A stretch of 64,000 nt of DNA from Aristolochia californica (lineage: Eukaryota > Streptophyta > Magnoliopsida > Piperales > Aristolochiaceae): NCBI GenBank assembly GCA_029961685.1, contig JARWKL010000009.1, positions 11,303,758 through 11,367,757 on the forward strand, given 5' to 3'. Within the stretch, counting starts at the first letter, position 1. The number at the start of each line of letters is the position of its first letter. Of the stretch, positions 1 through 12,555 are shown piece by piece. Both the position numbers and the translations under genes were made by a program. The notes under the pieces were generated by a model. It searched no databases. It was not told where the DNA came from and saw only the letters and a list, made by a program, of their open reading frames with translations.

Positions 1-1617
1 ATCAACCTTTCTCTCATATTATTGAATAAGCATTCACATTTAAATCTCATCACATAGTACATCCCATTTTATGATACACTATTCATCCATTTACATAAGA
101 TATCTCATACATCAATTACATATTTTGGCATGCACAACCCCTTGCTACCAACACGATCTTCAATAGTATTACTGGGTTGCTTGGAACCACCGGATAGTGA
201 CATAATGAGAAGCTAAGGCCATGCGTTAGATCACTAACAAATTGAAACTTCATCTTGCTATGCTTTGATCTGACAAATTATTACCGAAACAAACTAGAGT
301 GATGTCCAATAACACATCAAAAAGAAGAAAAACATAAAATTTAATGCACATACTTATCCACCATAGGCTAATAAACAAATTATTCTTTTCTATACATTGT
401 TCAAATATTCAAATTTCAATCTCAGTCTTATAATTTGATATACATATTTACTGATACATTGCATTTACCTTCTTTTATTGTCTTCTATGAATTACACATT
501 TCAACTTGTTTCAAACATGGTTACTGTTTGGGTGATTGGAGAATGATACCACATGCAGGATTGCTTGGAACCACACATTGCTAAAAAAAATTGAACTTGT
601 AAATACCAAATGTGATTAAAAATTGGTAAACCGTGAGTTGCGATGGCCACGAAAATGTGAATTTGCATTAGTCGCATTCGGGATAAAGAGATTTTTTTGC
701 GAAGGGCATTGAGATGGCCTAGAGCATTATCTATATCATTTTTAGGAAGTTTTAATTTAACTTACTCAACAATTCAATTAGGTTGAATGGTACCAAGACG
801 GTGGTTTGGTGGACAAGAAGAGAAGAATTCCTTTGGTGAGTATTAGGAGGAATTTTTGAAGGTTTCTAATACTATTCACTTAAATTGCATTTCTCATTGT
901 ATCGAAGTTGGCATTTGGACGGAAATGACTAAATGAGAAATGGAATTTGTTTGCTCACACAACTTTAGATTGGACATTTTGATGGTTTCAAATTCCGGTC
1001 ACATAAATTGTATCTTCGCACTGTATGGAAGTTGGAATTTGGATGAAAAGGATTGAATGAGAAATGGAATCTGTAGCGCAATATCCATAAAGAGCAAGAG
1101 GTGAAAAAAAAAAGACAAAAAACTCAAATAATACAAGTGTGAATAATAAACCATTCTTGTGCTCCTAAAACATCATTCTAATATTCAAATTTCAATAAGT
1201 ACTTCATCACACAATATAATAAAAGTTGTTATGATACATTAACCATCCTTTTAGAACATCTAAGAATTACACTTCCACATTCAACCATCACAACACACAT
1301 TTTTGAATGCTCAAATCAATGGTGTTAGATAAAAGAATTTGTAATGGGTTTAGTTGGAACACCGAATCTACAACAAACTTGAGTAATAATGATAGGGCGG
1401 TTCCAAGTATAGATGTGATGTCCACAATATGAAGGCCTAACAATAGTTACTTTTCTTTCAACTGGTTTAATTCAAAGACTGAGTTTGCTTTAACCATGAT
1501 TCATTTTGGAGTGTTTATTGGAGTCAATTGGTAAAAGGGTTTGTAATGAATGGTAGGGAGAGAGAGAGACAACAATAAGGATTCCCTGCTAGAACAACAA
1601 TGAATAATTCATATTCA

Positions 1618-1621
<4 letters not shown>

Positions 1622-1669
<48 letters not shown>
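1622..1669. repeat. (GA)n microsatellite, module copy 1
   Basis: A pure GA/AG run of about 48 bp sits in a conserved context that recurs at 11330-11367, 27867-27937, 30391-30439 and 47847-47869. Tract length varies from about 23 to 71 bp between copies. Open frames reading serine-leucine repeats through these tracts are not genes. Confidence 0.95.
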
Positions 1670-1671
<2 letters not shown>

Positions 1672-2689
1672 GTTTCCTAAATGCTTTTATCAGTGTGCTT
1701 GCAATCAATTGAAAGAAGGGTATTAAATTTTTATTTAAAAAGAACATTTCATGCTTAACCTTTTAGATAATTAATCTATTTGAAATTTTGCTTAGATGCA
1801 ATAAACGCTGCTTCAACAATCCTGTGTGCAAGTGTATATTTTTTCGCTTGTGCTCGACGACTACAAACTGCTTCCACTTGGAATTAAGAATTTGGTGGTC
1901 TGACAACATGCTAAAAAAAAATGAGAAACAAAGTCCATGGAGCAAGATTTATCTGCCATGAGTTGTGAAAGGTTAAAACAAAAAAGAAAGAAAAACTCAT
2001 TCAATTTGTATAAATCAACCTTTCTCTCTTAATATTGAATAAGCATTTACATTTAAATCTCATCACATAGTACATCCCATTTTATGATACACTATTTATC
2101 CATTTACATAAGATATCTCGTCTATCAGTTACATACTTTGGCATGCACAACCCCCTGCTACCAACACGATCTTCGATAGTATTACTGAGTAGTCGGGAAC
2201 CACCGGATAGTGATATAACAAGAAGCTAAGGCCATACTTTAGATCACTAACAAATTGAAACTTCATCTTGCTTTACTTTGATTTGACAAATTGTTACCAG
2301 GTGATGTCCAATAACACATCAAAAAGAAAAAAAACATAAAATGTAATGCACAAACTTTATCCACCATAGGCTCAAAAAGCGAATAAACAAACTATTCTTT
2401 TCTATACATTGTTCAAATATTCTAATTTCAATCTCGTCTTATAATTTGATATACATATTTACTGATAATTTCCATTTACCTTCTTTTACTGCCTTCTATG
2501 AATTACACATTTCAATTTGTTAATACCACATGCAGGATTGCTTGGAACCACACATTGCTAAAAAAAATTGAACTTGTAAACACAAAATGTGATTAAAAAC
2601 TAGTAAACCGTGAGTTGCGATGGCCACGAAAATGCAAATTTGCATTTGTCACATTCGGGATAAAGAGAAGAAAACTCTTTCAATTGGCA

Positions 2690-3418
2690 AAACAGGTTCC
2701 ATTAACTTAGAAACTTGCAAACGGTTTAGCAAAAAGACAGAGCTCGCGTGAAACGTATTCAAATTAGGGGTGATACCCGTAGTAATAAAATGGAGAATGA
2801 GAGGTTGTAATGCAAGAGAGCTAGAGAGGAAGATAAAGAGAAACTAATGCTCACAGCGGGCCTTAAAACTGCCCAGGGGAGGGGAGGGACGGGCTACAAC
2901 AGGTACAAAAACAAAAGAATAGCCTTGTCTACTCCCATCTCCTCCCCGCCCAAAAGAACAAAAAAAAACACCAGTTTTATTGATATTTGTTTGACTGGCC
3001 CGCAAGCGCACCTGCTAAGGCACAGCCGCCCTGAAGCTTATTACAATTTACAGTCTAGATGTCCCCAATCACTCCTCAACAATTTACACCATGCATACCC
3101 CCAATCTGAGACCTAAGTACAAGAACCCCTTACTGCTTACTCATTCATAAGACCTATAAATCATTCACCGTAGACCTCCTCTCATTCTCCTTGTCATGTG
3201 ATATCTTCACGCCAAGAAACAAACCCAATCCAATTTAGAAGTGCAAAACTGAAAATGGCAAATCACAACTTGAGTATATCATTGTGGAAAATAAAATGAT
3301 GGAAGAATTCATATATTAAACAATCTCAAAGAAAGTTAATTCATAAAGTTATTTTAGAAAGAGTTAAACGCATAAGCAGGAATTCAAGTTTGCAGCTAGT
3401 GGGTAATCAGATTATTAC
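2690..3418. other. Non-coding stretch beside the LIFEGUARD-like exon
   Basis: No gene is recognised. The stretch holds an 89-codon open frame (2847-3116, plus) that is identical at 31645-31914, but its composition is low-complexity and nothing about it resembles a known family. It lies downstream of the minus-strand LIFEGUARD-like exon, so it could be 3' untranslated or flanking sequence of that former gene. Confidence 0.4.
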
Positions 3419-3849
3419 CTGAGAGAGAACGAACACAACCAGAAGGATAATAGAACTGAACAGGAATGGCCATAGAGAGCCGGAATCCTTGCCTCTGCTT
3501 GCAGCCCAGAATGTGTGCACCGTGAGACTTACGACCATGACCGCTTCCTGTTTTGCAAAACATTCAACAGAAGAAGACCAGTTAATGTGATGGCAGAGAG
3601 CAGAAACTGCATCGCAGCTAGTATTTCCCTTGATAAGATTTCTATGCGTCATTTTTTTATACAATTAAAACAGCAATGCAGCTAATTCAGAGCATCAACC
3701 ACAGCAAGGCAAGGCCACTTTCAACGCATAAGATGGAACATGGAAACAGAGTATAGGATCTTTACCACTAATGATGTCGATCGTCGCCATACTGAAGGAC
3801 TCTCTGTAAGGAGGATGAAGTTGATAGTAGAGATACAGGGAACGTGGAA
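3419..3849 (-). pseudogene. LIFEGUARD/Bax-inhibitor-1-like gene fragment, copy 1
   Basis: Minus-strand exon 3547-3419 is bounded by an AG acceptor and a GTAATA donor and encodes 43 residues. These match the plant LIFEGUARD (LFG, TMBIM/BI-1 superfamily) membrane protein segment containing VVSLTxxTFWAA and RGKD, followed by a hydrophobic helix LFSSIILLVVFVLSQ. A possible preceding exon lies at 3849-3767 (AG acceptor, GTAAAG donor) and reads LYLYYQLHP, similar to the LYxYxQxHP turn of the family. The family normally has about seven membrane helices and regulates cell death and ER calcium. Here only one or two exons can be recognised, so this is called a pseudogene fragment. Copies lie at 12427-12555 and 32217-32647. 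The family call rests mainly on the 43-residue exon. Confidence 0.55.
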
Positions 3850-4528
3850 CTGCAAAAATAGACAACAAAAAACTGGAATCAGAAACTGTTGTACTTGAGA
3901 AAAGACAGAGAGCCACGGAAACAAAACCCAGATGAAACAACAAAACAGACAAAAAAAACAGAGAGCCACGGAAACTGTATCTGAATACAGTAATCTGTTT
4001 CCCACTCATTTACCGGGCGGAGGAGTTTCCAAGAAAAATAACAGAAAATGAAATATAACGGCTGCAATACAAAATGGAGGGCAGGGATACCGACAAGGAA
4101 TAACGAGAAGAGAAAGAATTTGCGTTAATGCCACAATGAATCGAAGAGAGAACTAAAACCATAAAAAAAATAAACTAAAAAAATAAAATCTCCTAATGAA
4201 TATGCAATCGCGGAACCATTTTCTGATAAATACAAACAGACAAAGAAAATGAAAAATAAAAATAAAATCACAAAGACGTCCAAACATTAACAGAAAAATC
4301 AAGATTATCGCAACTGCAATATAAAATGGCACGACGCAGGGATACCGTCGAAGAAGAAAGAAGAAGAGAAAGAATTTGTGTTACCACTGCAATGTATCGA
4401 AGAGATAATTAAAACCATAAATATTTCCTAATGAATAATCAAATCCCGGGAAAGAAATCAAAGAAGCCGAAGAAGGCAAACAGAGAAACAAGGTTAAGGT
4501 TAGAGGGAAAGAACTAACATATTGTTGT

Positions 4529-4741
4529 TCAATCCGCAGACCACCGTCGTTGCGGATGACAGCGAGCTCCGACGAAGAAAGCCCATTGCCACCGTATTTG
4601 TCTCCACCGGTCCGACGCGCGCTTGAAGACTTGGAAACTCAGACCACCCCTGCCGTCTCTTCTTCTACATCGCTTTCGCGTGCCTTGGCGCCAGAAGACA
4701 CCGCCGGACCGCCGCTGCCTGACGAGGACACGACTTAACAA
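4529..4741 (-). other. GC-rich block, possible 5' exon or UTR of the LFG-like fragment
   Basis: A GC-rich island of about 210 bp stands out from the AT-rich surroundings and lies upstream, on the minus strand, of the LFG-like exons. Both strands stay open for 60-70 codons, which is expected from base composition alone. It recurs at 33327-33539, and its inner edge survives at the end of copy 2 (around 13600-13635). It could be the first exon, 5' UTR or promoter of the former gene. No conserved protein motif was recognised. Confidence 0.35.
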
Positions 4742-4859
4742 GAACAGAAAGAGAGGCGGGAAAGGCGATTTTGAGGGAAGATGTGATGTGAGACAGGTTC
4801 ATATACTAATTCCTACTTGGGTGGACCATGAAATGTGGCCCTCACTAGTCTGATTATGG

Positions 4860-5640
4860 CCCGTGGACTCTGGATCTTCCGTCAGTAGGAAGAAATTAAA
4901 CTGATAAGAGAAAATTATTTTAAATTTTCCAAGTAGAAAATGTGAATTCGATTTTATCAAAAGAATTTAACATTTGAGACTGCTTACAAAATAATTAAAA
5001 AACTAATCCCAACTTTTAACATTAATCCTACTAACTTACAACAAATATGAAAATAAATTATTGAAAAAATATAGGAGTAATTAATTTTTTTTATTTAATA
5101 TTTTCATGGTTAATAACGAAAAAACAGCATTTTTATTCTTTAATGTCATTTTTCCTTAGATGCAACTTATATCAATTGATTGTGGTAATATTTACATTTT
5201 CCAAGAACGGACCTCAAATAAGAAGAAAAATTAAGAACCATCACCAAGAAAAAATAAATAAATAGCCGTTAAACAAGTATAAAACACACAAATAAAAAGA
5301 GAAGAAGACTTGGAGGAAAAGAGAAAATTGGCTCTCAAAAGTTGAACTTTGGAAAACAGTGTAAACGAACTTTCGTATAAACAAAACAAAAAATGAATAA
5401 CTAAACTATAACAGAAAACCCAATTTGCTACAAAGATGAATCATCATCAATCAATGGATTTCATTAGGAGAGGAAGGAGTTCAACCATCCACACCCCTCC
5501 CCCACCCCCCACCCCCCCCCCCCCCCTCGCCGCCACCCGTGAAGACGATTTCACACGTGCGAGATCATAAGCAAGTGAAAAAAAAATTCATAAACTCCGG
5601 TTGTCCCTTTGTTGTTGCTCTTGAAGAAATTGAAAAGTCA
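4860..5640. other. AT-rich intergenic DNA with a C-rich tract
   Basis: No coding potential is seen. A C-rich run (5497-5526) sits inside this region. The matching copy near 34327-34352 has a shorter run, consistent with slippage. Confidence 0.7.
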
Positions 5641-6219
5641 TTTTAGTAGAAATACATTTCTAGGGACTATTAGTGGTTTTTTCAAAAAATATTAAAAATA
5701 CATTTTTAATAGAAATACGTTTCTAGGACTACTAGTGCCTCATATTTTTTGGAAGTATTTTTCTAATTGAAAATTATTATTAAAAAATCATATAATTTTC
5801 TAAGTTAGATTTTCTTGCCAAGATGGGCTAGAAAACCGTATAGAAATTTTTTGAATAAGTATTTGATAATTGATATTGTAATAATTTTAGCACGAGGTAA
5901 TTTTCATAGCAATTTTGTGTTTGGCATTTTATTTGATTAAAATTTTATCAATAAGTATAGTAATATATTAGATTAATTATTAATTTTTATTTATTTTCCT
6001 TGAAGAGGCAATAAGAGGTCCATTTAACTTTCCTAAGAAAATTTTAAAATATTTCTTATAATTTTCTAGTAAGTCACTAATAGTCAACCAGGCTCGAACA
6101 TAGGCAGGTTCAGGCTCGGCTCAGGTCGATGCCACCCCTGCTTCCCACCAGTGACATGTCTACATAAGGAAGTCGGAGTAGCTTCTCTTGAATTGTTGTT
6201 CCATTCGACCTCGAAACGG

Positions 6220-6456
6220 TTAGGTAGTAGTTTCTGGACAAGGTTTGTCTGGAAGGTTTTGACATAGTTGAAGACGTAATCCCATCTCCCACAAGTTCAA
6301 CCCAACAAATTGGTCTTTGAATTCATACATAATTTCGTCCAACCGATTCACCGTCGGGAGTGCCTCTATCGGAATAGTAGTGCAAATGCTCTCTCTGGGT
6401 AACTTTGCATCCTTATCCGCTGAATGCACAATTCTATATCTTGTCCTCCCTTCCAA
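6220..6456 (-). other. Open frame in repeat module E, function unknown
   Basis: A 78-codon minus-strand frame recurs open at 49432-49650 (72 codons). It recurs in disrupted form near 35100-35350 and, rearranged, at 19601-19860 and 39494-39760. The predicted peptide is mixed-charge without membrane helices (for example RESICTTIPIEALPTV). I do not recognise a family. Its position just outside the AT-rich TIR element in every copy suggests it is part of a repeat rather than a host gene. Confidence 0.35.
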
Positions 6457-6858
6457 TTTACAATTTTGGTGTTAGAAACGAGGCGAAGAGAAACGACAAA
6501 TTATAAACTAGGTCAATAGATGGAAGAAATTAGGATACCATCAATTGTAGTAAGCCAAAATTGGGTAGATGGTGGCGATTGTGGTGAGAGCGTTCTAGAA
6601 ATCCATAGAGTCAACAAAATTGATAATATCCCATGGGATCTTGAAGCCCATGAAAACCTTCCACCTAGTTTTATTTTTAATTTTTAAGTTACTTATCTTA
6701 TTTTGTTAATTGAAAAATCTAAATAAAACTATCTTAATAAGGTCAAATCTATCACAGTATTTTATTAATAAACTCATCATCACTTTACATTATATTTTCC
6801 ATTATGTACACTAACACAAGAGAGTACTTTACGTTGCACTTTCCATTGAGCACCCTAA

Positions 6859-8273
6859 GGCCTTATTAGTACACTCTGAAGTGAAAGTGAAAATGAAAGT
6901 ATTTTCATTAGTGAAAATAGCCCAAAACCTGTTAGTGTGTACCGTAATTGGTGAGTGACACTCATTCTTGAGAAAAAAAACGAGGGAAAGTGAAATCACT
7001 CCTCCCTGAGGTTAGTGAATTCACTTTCACTCGCTCGCTCACTCGCTCTCTCACTCTTGTTATGCTCATTTTGCCCTCTCACTTTCGCATTTGGATATAA
7101 TAAAATTAAATATTTTTTTAAGTATTTTATTTTATACATTTAATTAAATTCAAAAAATTAATTTAATTAATTAATTCTTAATTTAAACAAGTTGAAATTT
7201 ATCTTACACTATTAAAAAAATATTTAAAATAATTATATTATAAAAATTAAATCTAACTAAGTAATTTTAACTATTTTTATTTATATAAATTCATGATTTT
7301 AATATTATATTTGATTTCTAATTTAAGAGTGAGAATTTGGATTTTACACAAGTAACAATTTGATTAAGAATTTGGATATTATAAAAGAAAGTATTTGTTT
7401 GATCATATTTTTATATATTTAATTAAAAAATTAATTATTAATTTTTTAATTAATTTTAGATCATTTTTATTTTTTAAAATTATTTATTTATTTAAAACAA
7501 GTTAATTTTTTATTAATTTAAAACTTCTTAAAATTTATTTTATTTTAGCCAAATATAGCTATCTAAATTAAAATTTAAATCTATTAGATAAATTTATAAA
7601 ATAAAATAAACTTTTTTATTTATATAAAATTCTTATTTTGAAAATTATATTTAATGACTATTTTAAGAGTGAGAATTTAGATTTTTTAAAGTAACTAATT
7701 GATTAACATTTGGATAATATAAAAGGATGGATTTGTTTAATCATTTTATAAATATTTAATTAAATAAATTGTCGTAATTTTTTAATTATTTAATAATTTA
7801 AAATTATTTAGATAAGTTTGAGTTTATTTAAATAAAAATTAATAAAATTAATTTTTTAAAATTATTTTTGAATAATAAAATACCATCTTTTTATTTACCT
7901 AAATTTATAAATTTTAATATTATATTTAATTAATATTTTAGGAGTGAGAATTTAGATATTAAAAAGTAACAATTTGATTAGGCATTTTGATATCATAAAA
8001 GTAAAGTTTTTTAAGTTATTTATTTATATATAAGTAATTAATTAAATAAATAAACTTTAATTTTTATTATTATTGATGAATTAAGAAGAGTTAAAATCTA
8101 TCCTAACTTATTAATAGAAAATTTAGATAATCAATATCCTATAAAATTTAAATCTATTGGAGTATTTTTTTAATAAATTTCTTATGTAATTTCCACTAAA
8201 CTTTCCATTGTGCACACTAACATAAAAAAATAATTCACTTTCACTTTCACTTTCAAAATGCACTAAACCCCCC
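6859..8273. mobile_element. AT-rich TIR element, copy 1 (non-autonomous, Harbinger-like?)
   Basis: The left end reads GGCCTTATTAGTACACTC followed by GTGAAAGTGAAAATG repeats. The right end is the inverse: CACTTTCACTTTCAAAATG, then CACTAAACC and a C-run. The interior is extremely AT-rich and contains spaced internal repeats built around AAGAGTGAGAATTT and ATATTATAAAAG. No transposase is encoded. Four more copies lie at 20237-21463, 35732-36772 (truncated), 40135-41302 and 50031-51443, and an inverted end lies near 19383. Ends of GGCCTTGTTAGT type and the nearby PIF/Harbinger transposase remnant suggest a Harbinger relative. A clean 3-bp target duplication could not be confirmed, so the superfamily is an inference. 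Confidence 0.6.
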
Positions 8274-9260
8274 TTGAAGTTTGTAGGAATGATTCTATGG
8301 TAAATATTCGCACGAAAGTAATCTTTCTTTTAAGATGTGCAAATATCTGAAAAAGAAAATTCCATATTGCCTTGTGATAAGAAAGGTGTATGAAAGGACC
8401 CAAAAATGTAAATAGCTAATGTCCATTAGGCTCAAGAAATAAGCACTGAAAGGGAAGACCTATCCCTTCCCAGAACTAGTGGAGGATATTGCTAGATTTG
8501 AATTTCTAGATTTTTTTGGGAAGGGCATTGAGATGGCCTTGAGCATTATCTATATCAATTTTAGGAAATTTTAATTTAACTTACTCAACAATTCCTTAGG
8601 TTGAACAGTACCAAGACGGTGGTTTGGTGGACAGGAAGAGAAGAATTCCTTTGGTGAGTATTAGGAGGAAGTTTCGAAGGTTTCGAATACTATTCACTTA
8701 AATTGCATTTCTCATTGTATCGAAGTTGGCATTTGGATGGAAAGGACTGAATGAGAAATGGAATATGTTTGCTCACACAACTTCAGATTGGACGTTTTGA
8801 TGGTTTCAAATTCTGGTCACATAAATTGTATTTTCTCACTGTATGAAAGTTGGAATTTGGATGAAAATGATTGAATGAGAAATGGAATCTATAGAGCAAT
8901 ATCCATAAAGAGCAAGAGGTAAAAAAAAAGAAGACAAAAAAATCTAACAAGACAAGTGTGAATAATAAACCATTCTTGTGCTCCTAAAACATCAGTATAA
9001 TATTCAAATTTCAATAAGTACTTCATCACACAATATAATAAAAGTTATTACGATACATTAACCATCCTTTTAGAACATCTAAGAATTACACTCCCACATT
9101 CAATCATCACAACACACATTTTTGAATGCTTAAACCAATGGTGTCAAATTAAAGAACTTGTAATGGGTTTAGTTGGAAAGCCGAGCTTGCAACAAACTTG
9201 AGTCATAATGATAAGACGGTTCCAGGAATAGATGTGATGTCCGCTATATGAAAGTCTGAT
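8274..9260. repeat. Repeat modules G and B
   Basis: The stretch directly right of the TIR element (module G, 8274-8518) and the following module B (8519 onward, beginning GGGAAGGGCATTGAGATG) recur beside each TIR copy: 21464-22324, 36773-37343, 41303-42204 and 51444-52430. Module B also occurs alone at 703 and 29466. The stretch near 9172 corresponds to the site occupied elsewhere by the copia element. No gene is seen. Confidence 0.8.
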
Positions 9261-9264
9261 AGTT

Positions 9265-9869
9265 ATGGGTAATTTCAAACCAAGCCGGCTCGAGCTCGGC
9301 TCCGTTCTGGCACGGTTCAATTCAGTATACCTGGATCTTGAGCTGATTTTGAGATCCGGGATCGGCTCATTTAAATTAACGAGTCGGGCTCGACTGAATC
9401 AAGGTTTGGTTCGAAAGCTCATGAGCCAGCTCTTTAATTTAACAAGCGGTGTGGGATTCGGGGGATTTGGGGGAGTCGGGACTAGGGAGCGGGACCAAGA
9501 GCTGGAGCACCGAGCGGAGTGGGAGAGAGAGCGAGGGGGGAAAATTCTTCCTCCCCTCGTCACCGCTGAGCCCCTCCCAACCGTTGTTGTGGCCACCTTT
9601 GTCGCTGTCGATAACTGCCTCACCGGCCGCCTTCTGCCTTTTCGTCACCACTGATTTTGTGGCCACCGCTATATTTCTTCCCCCTAGTCTGCCTTCTCCT
9701 TTGTTTCCATCGTCACCGCTTCCGTCGTCACAACCGTTATCGCCGAAAAAAGTTCCTTGCCGATGCCACTGGAAGCTTTTCCAACCGCGTCGTTCCTCAT
9801 CCTTGGTGGAAACCAGAGGACCTAAGTTAGAAGGAAAAAAATAATCCCCCCTAGCGAGAAGACAATTTC
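9265..9869. repeat. GC-rich repeat module H with long open frames
   Basis: The module starts with CTCGAGCTCGGCTC-type palindromic sequence and continues into a GC-rich block open in several frames on both strands (for example 9265-9654 plus, 9439-9891 minus). It recurs at 52427-53053. Open frames in several registers at once, and only modest conservation between copies, indicate compositional shadows rather than a gene. The right edge resembles the GAAGACAATTTC..GCACATGCGAG motif also seen near 5540. Confidence 0.6.
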
Positions 9870-11150
9870 GCACATGCGAGATTATAAACAAGTGAAAAAA
9901 ATAATAATAAATTCTAGGGACTATTAGTGGTTTTGTTAATAAATGTTGAAAAAATATTTTTAGTAGAAATACGTTTCTAAGGACTAGTAGTGCCTCAAGT
10001 TTTTTTGCAATAATTTTCTAATTGGAAATTCTTAGTAAAAAAAATCATATAATTTTCTAAGTAAGATTTTTCTGCGAAAATCGTAGAGAAAAGTTTTGAA
10101 TAAGTATTTAACAGTTGATGCTATAATACTTTTAGCATGAGGCAATTTTCATAGCAATTTTGTGTTTGACATTTTATTTGATTAAAAATTTATCTATAAG
10201 TATAGTAATATATTAGATTAATTATCAATTTTTTTATTTCCCTAGAAGAGGCAATTAGAGGTCCATTTAACTTTCCTAAGAAAATTTTAAAATATTTCTT
10301 GTAATTTTCTAGTAAGTCACTAATTGTAATAGAATTTTATTTAAAAGTTTCTTTTGGAAATATGCATCATAGGAAAAATATTTCTAGTTTTTCCTAGAAT
10401 ATAAATTTTCAACCAGGGGCACTAAGGAGGCCATAGTAAATTTACATGCATATTCAAAAATTAAAAAATAAGCTAGACAACATTTTGGGTAAAAAAGATT
10501 AATATTAGTGCGTTCTAATCTATTATCGAGATTCAATCCTGAACCTCCCCTACCATTCTTTTTATAAAATGTATGCATAATCTTATATATATTTTATTTA
10601 ACATATATTTTATGTAGAGTATTAAACGTATGTTAAGCTTGAACTCGGTTAAAATTATTAGGCTTGAGCTCGATTACAATTTTAGGCTCAAGGCTAGGAT
10701 CGACTCGAGCTCGAGTTTGAAATATTTAAATCAAGCTTGGCTCTAACATAAGAAGGTTTAGGCTCAACTCAATTCGATGCCACCCTTATGCCAAATTTTA
10801 AGTAGAGGTCATGCCCAATTTTATGTAGAGGTCATGCCCAATTTTATGTAAAATGTATGCATAATTTTATATATAATTAATTTATTATATATTTTTTGAA
10901 AAATTTTAAATGTATGTTGAGATCGAACTGGAGCTCGAACTAGAGATATATAATTTTTGAAAAGTTTTAAATGAATGTTGAAGTTCGAGTTCGGCTCGAA
11001 CTTGGTTAAAATTATTGGGCTCGAGCTCGATAACAATTTTAGGCTCGAGGCTGGGCTCGGCTCGAGCTCGAGTTCGAAATATTTAAATCAAGCTCAGCTC
11101 GAACATCGGAAAGTTCGGGCACGACTCGACTCGATGCCACCCCTACTAAC
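9870..11150. repeat. Dispersed repeats with CTCGAG-rich tandem units
   Basis: Positions 9870-10410 are a diverged copy of the sequence at 5560-6080. Positions 10620-10790 and 10975-11145 are two units of the same repeat, each running from GAACTCGGTTAAAATTATT through CTCGAGCTCGAGTT to CGATGCCACCC. The same end motif also occurs at 6090-6135. No gene is seen; this is probably a decayed transposable element. Confidence 0.65.
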
Positions 11151-11324
11151 ATTAGTTACTTTACTTTTAGTTGGTTTAATTCAAAGACTGAGTTTGCTTC
11201 AACCGTGATTCATGTTGGAGTGTTTGTTGGAGTTAGTTGGTAGAAGAGTTTGTAATGAATGGTAGGGAGATAGAGACAACAATAAGGATTCACTTCTAGA
11301 ACAACAATGAATAATTCATATTCA

Positions 11325-11329
<5 letters not shown>

Positions 11330-11367
<38 letters not shown>
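11330..11367. repeat. (GA)n microsatellite, copy 2
   Basis: GA tract in the same module context as 1622-1669. It is followed by module A from about 11701 to 12090. Confidence 0.95.
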
Positions 11368-11370
<3 letters not shown>

Positions 11371-12426
11371 ATTTCTTAAATGCTTGTGTCAGTGTGCTTT
11401 CAATCGATTGAAAGAGGGTTATTAAAATTTTATTTAAAAAGAACATTTCATGCTTAACCATGCAAATAATTAATCTGTTTGAAATTTTGCTTAGATGCAA
11501 TAAACGTTGCTTCAACAATCCTGTGTGCAAGTGTATATTTTTTCGCTTGTGCTCAACGACGACATATTGCTTCCATTGGGAATTAAGAATTTGGTACAAC
11601 ATGCTAAAAAACATGAGAAATAAAGTCCATCGTGTAAGATATATCTGCAATGAGCTGTGAAAGGTTATAAGAAAAAAAAAAGAAAAACTCACTCAATTCA
11701 TATAAAACAACCTTTCTCTCATAATATTGAATAAGCATTCACATTTAAATCCCATCACACAGTACATCCTATTTTATGATACACTATTCATCTATTTACA
11801 TAAGATATCTCATCTATCAATTACATATTTTGGCATGCCCAACCCCTGCTACCAACACGATCTTCGATAGTATTACTAGGTTGCTTGGAACCACCGGATA
11901 GTGATATAATGAGAAAGTAAGGTCATGCGTTAGATCACTGACAAATTGAAACTTCATCTTGCTTTGCTTTGATATGACAAATTGTTATCGAAACAAACAC
12001 GGGTGATGTCCAAAAAAAATTTTAAAAGAAGAAAAACATAAATTGTAATGCACAAACTTATCCACCATAGGCTCAAAAAGCGAATAAACAAACCCTATCC
12101 AATTTAGAAGTGCAAAACTGAAAATGGCAAATCACAACTTGAGTATATCATTGTGGAAAATAAAATGATGGAAGAATTCATATATTAAACAATCTCAAAG
12201 AAAGTTATTTCATAAATTAAAATAACCAACCAAAATTAGCTGGGAACTCGTGAAACAGAGAAAAGAAAGAGAAGATAAAACATATGCAAGAGAAATAAAT
12301 TGAAGACACGACAAACAATTTTCAGATAGATACAGAAAAGGAAAAGAAAAAGAAATTTTGTTTAGAAAGAGTTATACGCATAAGCAGGAATTCAAGTTTG
12401 CAGCTAGTGGGTAATCAGATTATTAC

Positions 12427-12555
12427 CTGAGAGAGAACGAACACAACCAGAAGGATAATAGAACTGAACAGGAATGGCCATAGAGAGCCGAAATCCTTGC
12501 CTCTGCTTGCAGCCCAGAATGTGTGCACCGTGAGACTTACGACCATGACCGCTTC
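12427..12555 (-). pseudogene. LIFEGUARD/Bax-inhibitor-1-like exon, copy 2
   Basis: This is the same 43-codon exon with the same AG/GT borders as at 3419-3547. It differs at one residue: RGKDFGS here against RGKDSGS in the other copies. Phenylalanine at this place agrees with what I recall of functional plant LFG proteins (KGKDF), so this copy may keep the older state. The upstream exon-like piece is damaged (deletion near 12848), and the former 5' region ends at 13635, where copia sequence begins. It is a fragment, not a gene. Confidence 0.55.

Larger units (their letters stand above)
1..8902. repeat. Segmental duplication family 1, copy 1
   Basis: This block is repeated almost collinearly at 28760-37343 and, with a large internal deletion, at 48679-53053. 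It contains two A modules (1-700, 2014-2690), a GA-microsatellite module, LIFEGUARD-like exon remnants, AT-rich DNA and a TIR element. Relative to the second copy the coordinate shift grows from 28759 at the left end to 28798 near 3 kb, so the copies differ by small indels as well as substitutions. Compared with the other two copies, this one lacks about 100 bp near 6080-6085. No functional host gene is evident in it. Confidence 0.9.

Noticed and set aside
789..860. Recurrent short frame followed by GTGAGT, looking like an exon with donor site (in all B modules)
   Set aside because: Start codon is lost in several copies and no downstream exon follows; conservation is explained by duplication.
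2847..3116. 89-codon frame identical at 31645-31914
   Set aside because: Identity is explained by recent segmental duplication; no domain or codon signal, and the third copy lacks the region.
9399..9891. Long frames on both strands of module H (also 52610-53028)
   Set aside because: GC-rich composition keeps several frames open; frames are not conserved between the two copies.
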